From the NCBI GenBank assembly GCA_965203985.1, contig CBDBDS010000010.1:357200-421199 (forward strand): a stretch of DNA of 64,000 nucleotides, given 5' to 3'. The DNA comes from Bin87 sp965203985. Its GTDB lineage: Bacteria; Chloroflexota; Dehalococcoidia; Lucifugimonadales; UBA3495. The position numbers were made by a program, and so were the translations under genes. A model generated the notes under the pieces. That model did not search any database. It was not told the origin of the DNA and was given only the letters and a program-made list of their open reading frames with translations. Below are positions 34,608-42,512 of the stretch, one piece after another; within the stretch, counting starts at the first letter, position 1; each line of letters starts with the position of its first letter.

Positions 34608-37600
34608 GTGCCAACTTTTGACGTGGTCTCCAGCCGGGTCAGCTTCCCGGAACTCGATGCCGAGATCCTCGATTACTGGAAGGAGCGCGATGTGTTCCGT
34701 CGGTCCATTGACGACCGGCCGGACGCTCCGCTCTTCATGATGTACGAGGGCCCGCCCACCGCCAATGGCAGCCCCGGCATCCACCACGTGTTGGCGCGCG
34801 TCTTTAAGGACGTGATCTCCCGCTACCGAACCATGAAAGGTTGCCGGGTGATCCGCAAGGGCGGCTGGGATACCCACGGCCTGCCCGTGGAGCTCCAGAT
34901 TGAGCAGGAGCTTGGCCTGTCGTCCAAGCGGGAGATTGAGGAGTTCGGCATCGCCGAGTTCAACCGGCGCTGCCGGGAGAGCGTTTTCCGGTACGTCAAA
35001 GAATGGGAAGTGATGACTGACCGCATCGGCTACTGGGTCGATATGGACGATCCCTACGTGACCCTGGAAAACGACTACATTGAGACCGGCTGGTGGATAC
35101 TCAAGCAGTTGTGGGATCGCGGCCTGCTTTACCAGGACCGGCGCGGGGCTCCCCACTGCCCCCGCTGCGTGTCCAGCCTGTCCTCGCACGAGGTGGCCCT
35201 GGGGTACCGCGAGAATACTCCCGACCCGTCGACCTTCGTGACATTCGAGGCGACCGAATGGCTTGATGGCGCCACGCCGGAGATTCCTTCCTACTTCCTG
35301 GCGTGGACCACGACACCGTGGACGTTGCCCGGCAACACCGCGCTGGCGGTCAGCGCCGACGCGGATTATTCAATCGTTGAAACCACCAACGACGCCGGCG
35401 AGACGGTCCGGATGGCGCTGGCTACCGCCCTGCTGGGCATCCTGCACGATGATTACACCGTGACGCGGGAGGTGAAGGGCAGCGAGCTGATGGGCCTGTC
35501 GTACCGGCCACTTTATGACGCCTCCGAATACGGCACACCGGTTCGTCAGTTCCTGGCAAACGAAGACGGGCAGATTTCCCTGGAAGATGTCGACTCCTAT
35601 GCGACGAGGGTGGTATCGGCCGATTTCGTGAGCCTGGACGACGGCAGCGGGATCGTGCATATCGCGCCGGCCTTTGGCGACGAAGACCTGGGCCTAGGGC
35701 GGGAGCACCAGCTTGCGTTCGTGCAGCCCGTCGACCTGCAAGGGGTTGTCACCGGCAATTATCCCTTTGCCGGCAAATTCGTGAAGGACGCTGACCCGGA
35801 AATCCTCGCGGACCTGGAATCCCGCGGCCTGCTGTACCATCAGGGCGTTTACCGCCACACCTATCCGTTTTGCTGGCGTTGCGACACACCGCTTCTCTAC
35901 TACGCCAAGACCTCCTGGTACATCCGGACCACCGCGGTCAAAGACCAATTGGTGGGCAACAACTCCCGGATCAACTGGTACCCCGAGCACATCCGCGAAG
36001 GCCGGTTCGGGGAATGGCTGCGCAACAACGTGGACTGGGCAATCTCCCGCGAACGCTACTGGGGAACCCCGATACCCATCTGGCAGTGCGACGGTTGCGG
36101 AGGGATGGACTGCGTCGGCGGTGTGGAGGAATTGTCGCAGCGAAGCGGGCGGGATTTTGATGACTTGGACCTGCACCGGCCGTACGTGGACGACATCGCG
36201 TGGTCGTGCGCGTCAGGCGATTGCGACGGCGTCTTCCGGCGGATACCAGAGGTGATGGACTGCTGGTTCGACTCGGGCATGATGCCGCTGGCCCAGTGGC
36301 ACTACCCGTTTGAGAACCGCGACATCGACACGGACGGTCGGCTGCCCGCCGACTACATCTGCGAAGCCGTCGACCAAACCCGGGGCTGGTTCTACAGCCT
36401 GCACGCCCTTTCGACCCTGCTCAAGGACGACGTTGCTTACCGGAACGTAATCTGCCTCGGCCTGATCCTGGACGGGCGCGGCCGGAAGATGAGCAAGCGG
36501 CTGGGGAACATCGTCGAACCGGACAGCATCCTGGACGCCCACGGCGCGGATGCGCTGCGGTGGTACCTGTTCACCGCGTCGCACCCGGGTGAACCGCGGC
36601 GCTTCTCCGACCGACTGGTGCAGCAGACCCTCCGCCAGGTGCTGTTGACCCTGTGGAACGTCTACTCCTTCTTCACCAACTACGCGAACATCGACGAATT
36701 TGAGCCTTCGCAGATACCCGCAGGGTGGCGACCTGAAGCCGAGTTGGACCGCTGGATCCTGGCGGAGCTCAACCAACTGGTCCAGGTCGTGGACGATCAC
36801 CTGGACAATTACAACCCCACCGACGCGGGACGCCGGATCGCCGAGTTCATCGACGTGCTCTCGAACTGGTACGTCCGCCGCTCTCGCCGTCGTTTCTGGA
36901 AATCCGAAAACGACGCCGACAAGCTCGGCGCATACGCTACCCTGTATCGCTGCCTGACCACAGTTGCCCGGCTGATGGCGCCGCTGGCCCCCTTCGTGTC
37001 GGAGCAGATGTACCGCAACCTGGAGTTGCGCTACCAACCCGACGCGCCGGACAGCGTGCATCTGTCCGCCTACCCGGTAGCCGACACTTCGCTGGTCGAC
37101 CGGCCGATCATGGACGCGACGCGCCTGGCGATCCGCGTGTCCAGCATGGGGCGCGCCGCCCGGAGCAAGGCTGGCCTCAAGGTGCGCCAGCCATTGGCCG
37201 AAGTGGTGGTCAAAACGCGCACGGATGCGGAGCTGGAATATCTGGGGCAGGTGCGCCCGCAGATTCTGGAAGAGCTGAACATCAAGGAATTGCGGCCGGC
37301 GGAAGGCGCCGGGGACCTCTACATCCAGGCCCGGGAGTTGGCGGACGATGATGGCGACACGGTGGTTTCAGTTGCCGGTTATTCGGCGGCCCTGGACTCT
37401 GGCTACATGGTCGCGGTCGACGCTCGCATTTCGCCGGAACTGGCCGACGAGGGGCTGGCCCGCGAACTGGCCCACCGGATCCAAAACCTGCGCAAGGGCG
37501 CTCGTTTCGAGATCACCGACCGCATCGTCACCTATTACGATGGCCCCGATGACGTGGCCCGCGTGATGGCGGTGCATGGCGACTACATCAAGCAGGAAAC

Positions 37601-37712
37601 CCTCAGCGACGACCTGCTTTCTCCGGTCCCGGATGACACCGCTAAATCGGAAACTGCCCAGATCGAAGGCATGGAAGTCACGCTCGGCGTGCGCCGCTCG
37701 AACGGCGCCTGA
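34608..37712 (+). CDS. ileS: Isoleucyl-tRNA synthetase, long (type 2) form
   Basis: This class I synthetase charges tRNA-Ile. The HIGH-type motif is in PPTANGSPGIHHVLARV, and KMSKR is in GRGRKMSKRLGNIVEPDSI. The CP1 editing domain with its conserved FLAWTTTPWTLPGNTALAV segment comes between, and the C-terminal anticodon-binding part includes DVLSNWYVRRSRRRFWKSEN. PTANG with GIHH and the following GWDTHGLPVELQIEQELG are typical of the eukaryote-like long IleRS rather than the E. coli-like form; in several bacteria this form resists mupirocin. GTG 34608 is the start, with GAGG about ten bases upstream. It ends six bases before mutM. Confidence 0.95.
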   Translation: MPTFDVVSSRVSFPELDAEILDYWKERDVFRRSIDDRPDAPLFMMYEGPPTANGSPGIHHVLARVFKDVISRYRTMKGCRVIRKGGWDTHGLPVELQIEQELGLSSKREIEEFGIAEFNRRCRESVFRYVKEWEVMTDRIGYWVDMDDPYVTLENDYIETGWWILKQLWDRGLLYQDRRGAPHCPRCVSSLSSHEVALGYRENTPDPSTFVTFEATEWLDGATPEIPSYFLAWTTTPWTLPGNTALAVSADADYSIVETTNDAGETVRMALATALLGILHDDYTVTREVKGSELMGLSYRPLYDASEYGTPVRQFLANEDGQISLEDVDSYATRVVSADFVSLDDGSGIVHIAPAFGDEDLGLGREHQLAFVQPVDLQGVVTGNYPFAGKFVKDADPEILADLESRGLLYHQGVYRHTYPFCWRCDTPLLYYAKTSWYIRTTAVKDQLVGNNSRINWYPEHIREGRFGEWLRNNVDWAISRERYWGTPIPIWQCDGCGGMDCVGGVEELSQRSGRDFDDLDLHRPYVDDIAWSCASGDCDGVFRRIPEVMDCWFDSGMMPLAQWHYPFENRDIDTDGRLPADYICEAVDQTRGWFYSLHALSTLLKDDVAYRNVICLGLILDGRGRKMSKRLGNIVEPDSILDAHGADALRWYLFTASHPGEPRRFSDRLVQQTLRQVLLTLWNVYSFFTNYANIDEFEPSQIPAGWRPEAELDRWILAELNQLVQVVDDHLDNYNPTDAGRRIAEFIDVLSNWYVRRSRRRFWKSENDADKLGAYATLYRCLTTVARLMAPLAPFVSEQMYRNLELRYQPDAPDSVHLSAYPVADTSLVDRPIMDATRLAIRVSSMGRAARSKAGLKVRQPLAEVVVKTRTDAELEYLGQVRPQILEELNIKELRPAEGAGDLYIQARELADDDGDTVVSVAGYSAALDSGYMVAVDARISPELADEGLARELAHRIQNLRKGARFEITDRIVTYYDGPDDVARVMAVHGDYIKQETLSDDLLSPVPDDTAKSETAQIEGMEVTLGVRRSNGA

Positions 37713-37718
37713 TCGGGT

Positions 37719-38531
37719 ATGCCGGAACTACCCGAGGTCGAAAACACCCGTCAATACCTGATCCGCAGCGGTCTGGTTGGTCGCCAATTCTCGGCGCCGG
37801 ACATCACCTGGAGCAAAACAGTCCGCGAACCGTCCGTCGGCGAGTTCATCGAAGGCGTCGCCGGGCGGCGCGTTACCGACATGCAGCGGCGGGGCAAATA
37901 CCTGATCGCTGCGCTGGACGACGATCAGTTTTTGGTCCTGCACCTTGGCATGACGGGCAGCCTGCGCATCCACGATGCCCGCCGTGAACCGCCTCCCATG
38001 GTTCGGCATACCTTCCCGTTGGACGATGGGCGAGAGATGCGCTTCATCGATCCCCGCAAGTTCGGGCACCTTTGGCTGCTGCCCGACCCAGCCCGGGCGA
38101 TGCGCAGAATGGGACCCGAACCGTTGGAGCCGGCGTTCTCGGTTGACTTACTTGCTGGCATCCTGGCCGGCCGGAAGGCTCCGATCAAGGCATTGCTACT
38201 GGAACAATCCGTGATTGCCGGCTTGGGCAATTTGTACGCCGACGAAGCCCTGTTCCTGTCTGGAATACACCCGGAACGGGCCGCGAACGATCTTGGGGAA
38301 GACGAAACCAGCGCGTTGCACGCCGCAATTGTCGGGGCGTTATCGCATTCCGTGGCCGCATACGCGGCGGCTCGGGAAGCCGAATGGCCCGACCCGCCGG
38401 TCGCCCTCTCGCCATGGACGATTCCCAGAGCGCCCGACGAGCCCTGTCCCCGGTGCTCAGGGGCGATGGCGGTGATCCGTGTGCGCGGACGCAGTTCGTG
38501 GCACTGCCCGCTTTGCCAGCCCGCCCGATAA
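37719..38531 (+). CDS. mutM: Formamidopyrimidine-DNA glycosylase
   Basis: This glycosylase/lyase removes 8-oxoguanine and ring-opened purines. The mature N-terminus PELPEVENTRQYL gives the catalytic Pro1 and Glu2. The conserved Lys is in QRRGKYLIAAL, the helix-two-turn-helix is around LLEQSVIAGLGNLYADEALF, and the C-terminal zinc finger reads CPRCSGAMAVIRVRGR followed by CPLC. At 270 residues it is complete. The stop is followed by a 221-base gap with the promoter and leader of the fusion gene. It is probably cotranscribed with ileS. Confidence 0.95.
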   Translation: MPELPEVENTRQYLIRSGLVGRQFSAPDITWSKTVREPSVGEFIEGVAGRRVTDMQRRGKYLIAALDDDQFLVLHLGMTGSLRIHDARREPPPMVRHTFPLDDGREMRFIDPRKFGHLWLLPDPARAMRRMGPEPLEPAFSVDLLAGILAGRKAPIKALLLEQSVIAGLGNLYADEALFLSGIHPERAANDLGEDETSALHAAIVGALSHSVAAYAAAREAEWPDPPVALSPWTIPRAPDEPCPRCSGAMAVIRVRGRSSWHCPLCQPAR

Positions 38532-38627
38532 GGGCATGCCGCGGCGTCGAAGTTGCGGTCTCCGCCGCCGTGTCGAATCGGCTCGTGCACCCGCGAAGCA
38601 ACTGCCGATGGTGGGATCGGCGGTTTG

Positions 38628-38657
38628 TTGACGGCATGGCAAGTCCGCCCGTACACT
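38628..38657 (+). promoter_or_regulatory. Predicted promoter of the aldolase-MfnB-TusA fusion
   Basis: TTGACG at 38628-38633 and TACACT at 38652-38657 have an 18-base spacer. The transcript would start near 38664, giving an 89-base leader that begins at the structured element. Confidence 0.6.
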
Positions 38658-38662
38658 GTGAT

Positions 38663-38720
38663 TTGTAAGCGGATTTTACCGCCGGGAATACTGCCGGCTA
38701 TCCGCGTTGATGGCTTACAA
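38663..38720 (+). promoter_or_regulatory. Structured 5' leader of the fusion gene
   Basis: TTGTAAGC (38663-38670) pairs with GCTTACAA (38713-38720). Directly inside, GGAT pairs with ATCC, and GCCGG pairs with CCGGC to form the tip. The result is one long stem of three helices with internal loops, ending 18 bases before the GGAGG ribosome-binding site at 38739-38743. It could be a cis-regulatory RNA or protein site. I recognise no known riboswitch. Confidence 0.45.
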
Positions 38721-38752
38721 GATACGGCAATTGTCGTTGGAGGCTTATTATC

Positions 38753-40864
38753 ATGGCCGGTTACCGCAAGCATGAAGCGCAGGAATGGGCCTGGCAAACT
38801 TTGAAGGGGCAGTGGACCACGCTGGTCACGCCCTTCACGCCGGACAACCAGGTGGATACTGAAGGTCTCCGCCGGAACATCCGTCACGTTCAGAGCCTGG
38901 GCGTGCGTGGCGGCGGCTGCACCTGGAACATGGGCGAATTCTGGAGCCTGACCGAGGGCGAGCGCCGCCTGGTAATGGACACGGTGGCCGACGAGGCGGC
39001 CGGCCATTGGCTCATCGGCGCCCACGTCACTGACACCTCACTGCGTGAGAGCATTGCGCTGGCCCAGCACGCCGAACGCCGGGGTTTCGACCTCCTGATT
39101 ATCGCTCCCTCGTACATGGTGACCAAGACCGAGGACCAGGTGGTCGACTTCGTGCGCCAGGTCGCCGACAACACCGAATTGGCGATGATGTTCTACAACT
39201 CTCCCCAGTTCGGCATCACCATCAGCCCCCAGGGTCTGAAGCGGTTGTGCGCCATCCCCAACGTGGTTGGTGTAAAGGAGGCGAGTTTCAACCAGCAGAT
39301 TTCCATCGAAACCCACCTTATGGTAGGTCGCGACGCAATCATCAGCACGCCGGACGAGTGGATATTCCACAAGGCCCGGGAGCTGGGCTTCCACCAGCAG
39401 GTGATGTTCGCCAACACGTCCGACTGGCGGTTCGACACGCCGCGTCACAACTACTACACCCAGTTCATCGACCGGGCCACCACCGGCGACCTGGATGTGG
39501 ACTTCTACAACCACTACCTGAAGGACATCAAAGCGCTGTCCGACAAGTGGTGGGGTGGCACCATGAAAAAGACCGGCGGCGCGCTCCCCGTGGCCATGTG
39601 CAAGGCCTGGGGCGAGATGATGGGCATGGCCGGCGGAAGCGTCCGCGCGCCTTTGCAGGACCTGACCCACGAAGAAAAGTCCGAACTGTGGAGTGAGTTG
39701 GAGCCTTTGCTTCCTCGCGCCGGCGCTCCGGTAGAGCCGACCCGTGAGGTAATCCACGGCCGCCCTCATGCGCCGCGGCTCAATGGAAACGGCGTCCGTG
39801 ACGGCCGTAGCGGCCTTTCCGAGTCGGGGATGATGCTGCTGGTGAGCGCCCAGAACAAGGCCGAGGCGTTGGAAGCGGACCGGGGCGGCGCCGACATCAT
39901 CGACCTGAAGAACCTTCAGGAAGCATTGGTGGGGTCGGCCCATCCCAGCCTCGTTCGGGAAGTGCGGGAGATCATTTCCCCAGAAAAGCACGTCAGCGTG
40001 ACCCTGGGCGTCGTGCCCAACCAACCCGGCACCGTAGCGATGGCGGTACATGCCGCCGCACTGATGGACGCGACGTCGGTCAAAGTCGGGTTCCAGGTTG
40101 CGGACTATGAAACCGCCGTTGAGGTGCTGCGGGAATCCCGCGCCGCTATCGGAAATGCGGACACCAAGCTCATCGGTTCCCTGTTCGCCGACAACCTGCT
40201 GTTCGACGGCGGACTGGATCCCCATCACATGGTCGATTTGGCCATAGACGGTGAGTGCGACGGGTTCCTGATCGACACGCTGACCAAGGACGGGCGCAAC
40301 CTCTTTGACTTCATGCCTGAACCCGTCCTGCGGGACATGGTCATGCACGCCAAGCAGTCCGGGCTGAGCACCGCGCTCAGCGGGCATCTCAAGCTGGAGA
40401 ATCTGGACGAACTGGCGCGCATCAACCCCGATATCGTTGGCGTTCGTGGAGCCGTGTGTTCCAGCGGAGAGCGGGACCGCACCGTTGCCTGGGAAGCCGT
40501 GGCCTATTTCAAGGAGCAACTTGACCTGCGCAAGAGCGGCGTGATCGACGTGCGCGCTCCGGTGGGCGTTGTCTCCGGCGGCAACGGGTACGGGAACGGC
40601 AATGCAAATGGCAACGGCCACGGAAACGGATGGACCGTGATCGATGGCCGCGGCAAGAACTGCGCCGGAGTCATCGCCGCGCTGAGCCGCCAGATGGAGT
40701 ACGACCGCGCTTCATTCGTCGAGGCCATTCTCCACGACGCCCTCAACATCTACGACGTTGTTTATTGGGCCGAGCAAGCCGGACACCGCCTGCTGACCCA
40801 GCGCAAGGAAAATGACGGCACCCTGCGGGTGTTGATCGAGCCCTACGGCAACGGCAATCACTGA
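38753..40864 (+). CDS. Three-domain fusion: DapA-like aldolase, MfnB-like furan-phosphate synthase, TusA-like domain
   Basis: Residues ~15-325 are a DapA/N-acetylneuraminate-lyase-type TIM barrel. Tyr148 in FYNSPQ and the Schiff-base Lys175 in VVGVKEASF are kept, while the usual GTTGE loop reads GGGCTWNMGE. Residues ~360-595 match (5-formylfuran-3-yl)methyl phosphate synthase (MfnB, DUF556), which condenses two glyceraldehyde-3-phosphates: Asp384 and Lys386 in DIIDLKN, Lys444 in SVKVGF, and Asp508 and Lys512 in LIDTLTKDG are all present. A Gly/Asn linker (~609-626) leads to a TusA-like domain (627-703), whose Cys637 in DGRGKNCAG lacks the usual C-P-x-P. GGAGG lies nine bases before ATG 38753. 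The combined pathway is unknown; a furan-type product is inferred. Confidence 0.8.
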   Translation: MAGYRKHEAQEWAWQTLKGQWTTLVTPFTPDNQVDTEGLRRNIRHVQSLGVRGGGCTWNMGEFWSLTEGERRLVMDTVADEAAGHWLIGAHVTDTSLRESIALAQHAERRGFDLLIIAPSYMVTKTEDQVVDFVRQVADNTELAMMFYNSPQFGITISPQGLKRLCAIPNVVGVKEASFNQQISIETHLMVGRDAIISTPDEWIFHKARELGFHQQVMFANTSDWRFDTPRHNYYTQFIDRATTGDLDVDFYNHYLKDIKALSDKWWGGTMKKTGGALPVAMCKAWGEMMGMAGGSVRAPLQDLTHEEKSELWSELEPLLPRAGAPVEPTREVIHGRPHAPRLNGNGVRDGRSGLSESGMMLLVSAQNKAEALEADRGGADIIDLKNLQEALVGSAHPSLVREVREIISPEKHVSVTLGVVPNQPGTVAMAVHAAALMDATSVKVGFQVADYETAVEVLRESRAAIGNADTKLIGSLFADNLLFDGGLDPHHMVDLAIDGECDGFLIDTLTKDGRNLFDFMPEPVLRDMVMHAKQSGLSTALSGHLKLENLDELARINPDIVGVRGAVCSSGERDRTVAWEAVAYFKEQLDLRKSGVIDVRAPVGVVSGGNGYGNGNANGNGHGNGWTVIDGRGKNCAGVIAALSRQMEYDRASFVEAILHDALNIYDVVYWAEQAGHRLLTQRKENDGTLRVLIEPYGNGNH

Positions 40865-40907
40865 TCGCCGTGAGCCAACCCGGCGGCACATTCGAGGACT
40901 ATTCACT

Positions 40908-40929
40908 GGGGCGGGAGTGATCCCGCCCC
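40908..40929 (+). terminator. Hairpin after the fusion gene
   Basis: GGGGCGGGA (40908-40916) pairs with TCCCGCCCC (40921-40929) across a four-base loop, 43 bases after the fusion stop. There is no T-run. It separates the fusion gene from the next promoter. Confidence 0.55.
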
Positions 40930-40952
40930 AAACGATTCCCGTTTCCGGTTCG

Positions 40953-40981
40953 TTGACCCGGTTTTCGGGCCGCCATATAAT
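40953..40981 (+). promoter_or_regulatory. Strong predicted promoter of the molybdenum hydroxylase operon
   Basis: TTGACC at 40953-40958 and a consensus TATAAT at 40976-40981 are separated by 17 bases. Transcription would start near 40988, leaving about 72 bases of leader before ATG 41060. Confidence 0.75.
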
Positions 40982-41059
40982 CCCCGCAGACCGACGCCAA
41001 GCGGGATACGCCGCGATTTCTAGTGCCCGTTCCAATGGTGTCGGCGTTGGAGGGCTGAT

Positions 41060-41980
41060 ATGGCTCGTTTCGACTACTTGGAGCCGCAATCGTTGGACGA
41101 GGCGCTCGGGATGCTGGAGAAGCACGGCGCCCGGGCCCGATTGGTGGCTGGCAGCACCGATTTCCTGGTCCGCTGGCGCACCGGAGTTTGGCGACCCGAG
41201 ATCGTTGTGTGTATGCAGCACGTTCCCGGATTGGACGGTTTGCAGTTCAACGATGACGACGGCCTGACCATCGGCGCGATGACCACGGTCCAGGACATCG
41301 AACAGAACGCCACGGTGCGAACTCGCTATCCTGCACTGGCTGCCGGCGCCGCCGCTTTTGCCGGAGTTCAGGTTCGCAATCTCGCCACCGTGGTCGGCAA
41401 CGTGTGCAACGCCTCGCCGGCGGGAGACACGCTGCCCGCGCTGCTGGCTTACGACGCCCAGTGTCGCATCGTGGGTCCCAACGGTGAGCGCTGGCTCCCG
41501 CTCACAGAAGTGTTCGTGGGGCCGGGTCAAACCGCCCTGGCCGCCGGCGAGATCATGACGGAGATTCGGTTGCCGACTCCGCCGCCGAACTCCGGCGGTC
41601 TGTACATCAAGCACAGCCCACGCGGCGCGATGGACATATCCGCAGTGGGCGCGGCTTCGGTTGTGAGCATCGGGTCCGACGGGACTTGCGCATCGGTCCG
41701 GATCGCGTTGGGCGCGGTTGCCCCGACGCCGATGCGGGCCTTTGGTGCCGAGGGCCGATTGGCAGGTCAGCCGCCCACCGACGACAATGTCGCTGAAGCG
41801 GCGCGGCTGGCGGCCCAGGCGTCGCGGCCCATCGCCGATGTGCGCAGCGGCGCTGAATATCGCCGGGAAATTGCCCAGGTTCTCGCCGAACGCACTCTGC
41901 GACACGCCGCTGACACTGCCGTCGGGGGTGTAGCCGACTTTGACGATATCCGCCGACTGGCCGTCCAAACCGCCTGGTAA
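41060..41980 (+). CDS. Molybdenum hydroxylase FAD subunit (CoxM-like)
   Basis: This is the medium subunit of a xanthine-dehydrogenase-family enzyme. It binds FAD through VAGSTDFLV and TIGAMTTVQDI in the N-terminal half and VRNLATVVGNVCNASPAGDT, which is the second FAD motif. The C-terminal CO-dehydrogenase flavoprotein domain follows from about residue 190 (GAMDISAVGAASVV). It passes electrons from the iron-sulfur subunit to an acceptor such as a quinone. It is the first of three genes in the usual M-S-L order, each within about 35 bases of the next. Confidence 0.9.
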   Translation: MARFDYLEPQSLDEALGMLEKHGARARLVAGSTDFLVRWRTGVWRPEIVVCMQHVPGLDGLQFNDDDGLTIGAMTTVQDIEQNATVRTRYPALAAGAAAFAGVQVRNLATVVGNVCNASPAGDTLPALLAYDAQCRIVGPNGERWLPLTEVFVGPGQTALAAGEIMTEIRLPTPPPNSGGLYIKHSPRGAMDISAVGAASVVSIGSDGTCASVRIALGAVAPTPMRAFGAEGRLAGQPPTDDNVAEAARLAAQASRPIADVRSGAEYRREIAQVLAERTLRHAADTAVGGVADFDDIRRLAVQTAW

Positions 41981-42001
41981 CCGGCCCGCGAGGTTGATGA
42001 C

Positions 42002-42478
42002 ATGAAACAGCCGCTCAATCTGAACATCAACGGCGAAAACCGGCTGATGCTCGTGGAACCATACTATTCCCTGCTGGATTGCCTGCGCGACGAAGCGCAG
42101 TTGACCGGCGCCAAGAAAGGCTGCGATGAAGGCGACTGCGGAGCCTGTACCGTATTGATGGACGGCAAACCGGTGACTTCGTGCCTGGTGTTGGCCCACA
42201 GCGCTCACGATGCCGCCATCACCACCATTGAGGGCCTGGCTGGCGTGGATGGTCTCAGTCCCGTCCAGAAAGCCTTCGTGGAGCACGGTGGCCTGCAGTG
42301 CGGGTTCTGCATCCCTGGACTGATCATGTCGGCCACGGGGTTCCTGCAGGACAATCCGGACCCAACCGAAGAGGACGTCCGCTTCGCCATCGGCGGCAAT
42401 TTGTGCCGGTGCACGGGCTATCAACGAGTGGTTGAAGCGGTGATGGCCGCCGCCCAGGAAATCAGGGAAACCCGCTGA
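42002..42478 (+). CDS. Molybdenum hydroxylase [2Fe-2S] subunit (CoxS-like)
   Basis: The small subunit of 158 residues carries two [2Fe-2S] clusters. The plant-type cluster uses Cys41, Cys46, Cys49 and Cys61 (KGCDEGDCGACTVL). The second, in the helical C-terminal domain, uses Cys100, Cys103, Cys135 and Cys137 (QCGFCIPGL and LCRCTGY). All eight ligands are present, so the electron path looks complete. ATG 42002 starts 21 bases after the FAD subunit's stop. Confidence 0.94.
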   Translation: MKQPLNLNINGENRLMLVEPYYSLLDCLRDEAQLTGAKKGCDEGDCGACTVLMDGKPVTSCLVLAHSAHDAAITTIEGLAGVDGLSPVQKAFVEHGGLQCGFCIPGLIMSATGFLQDNPDPTEEDVRFAIGGNLCRCTGYQRVVEAVMAAAQEIRETR

Positions 42479-42512
42479 TCGTTTCGCTCCGCCAGCGATG
42501 GAGGCAGATGCA

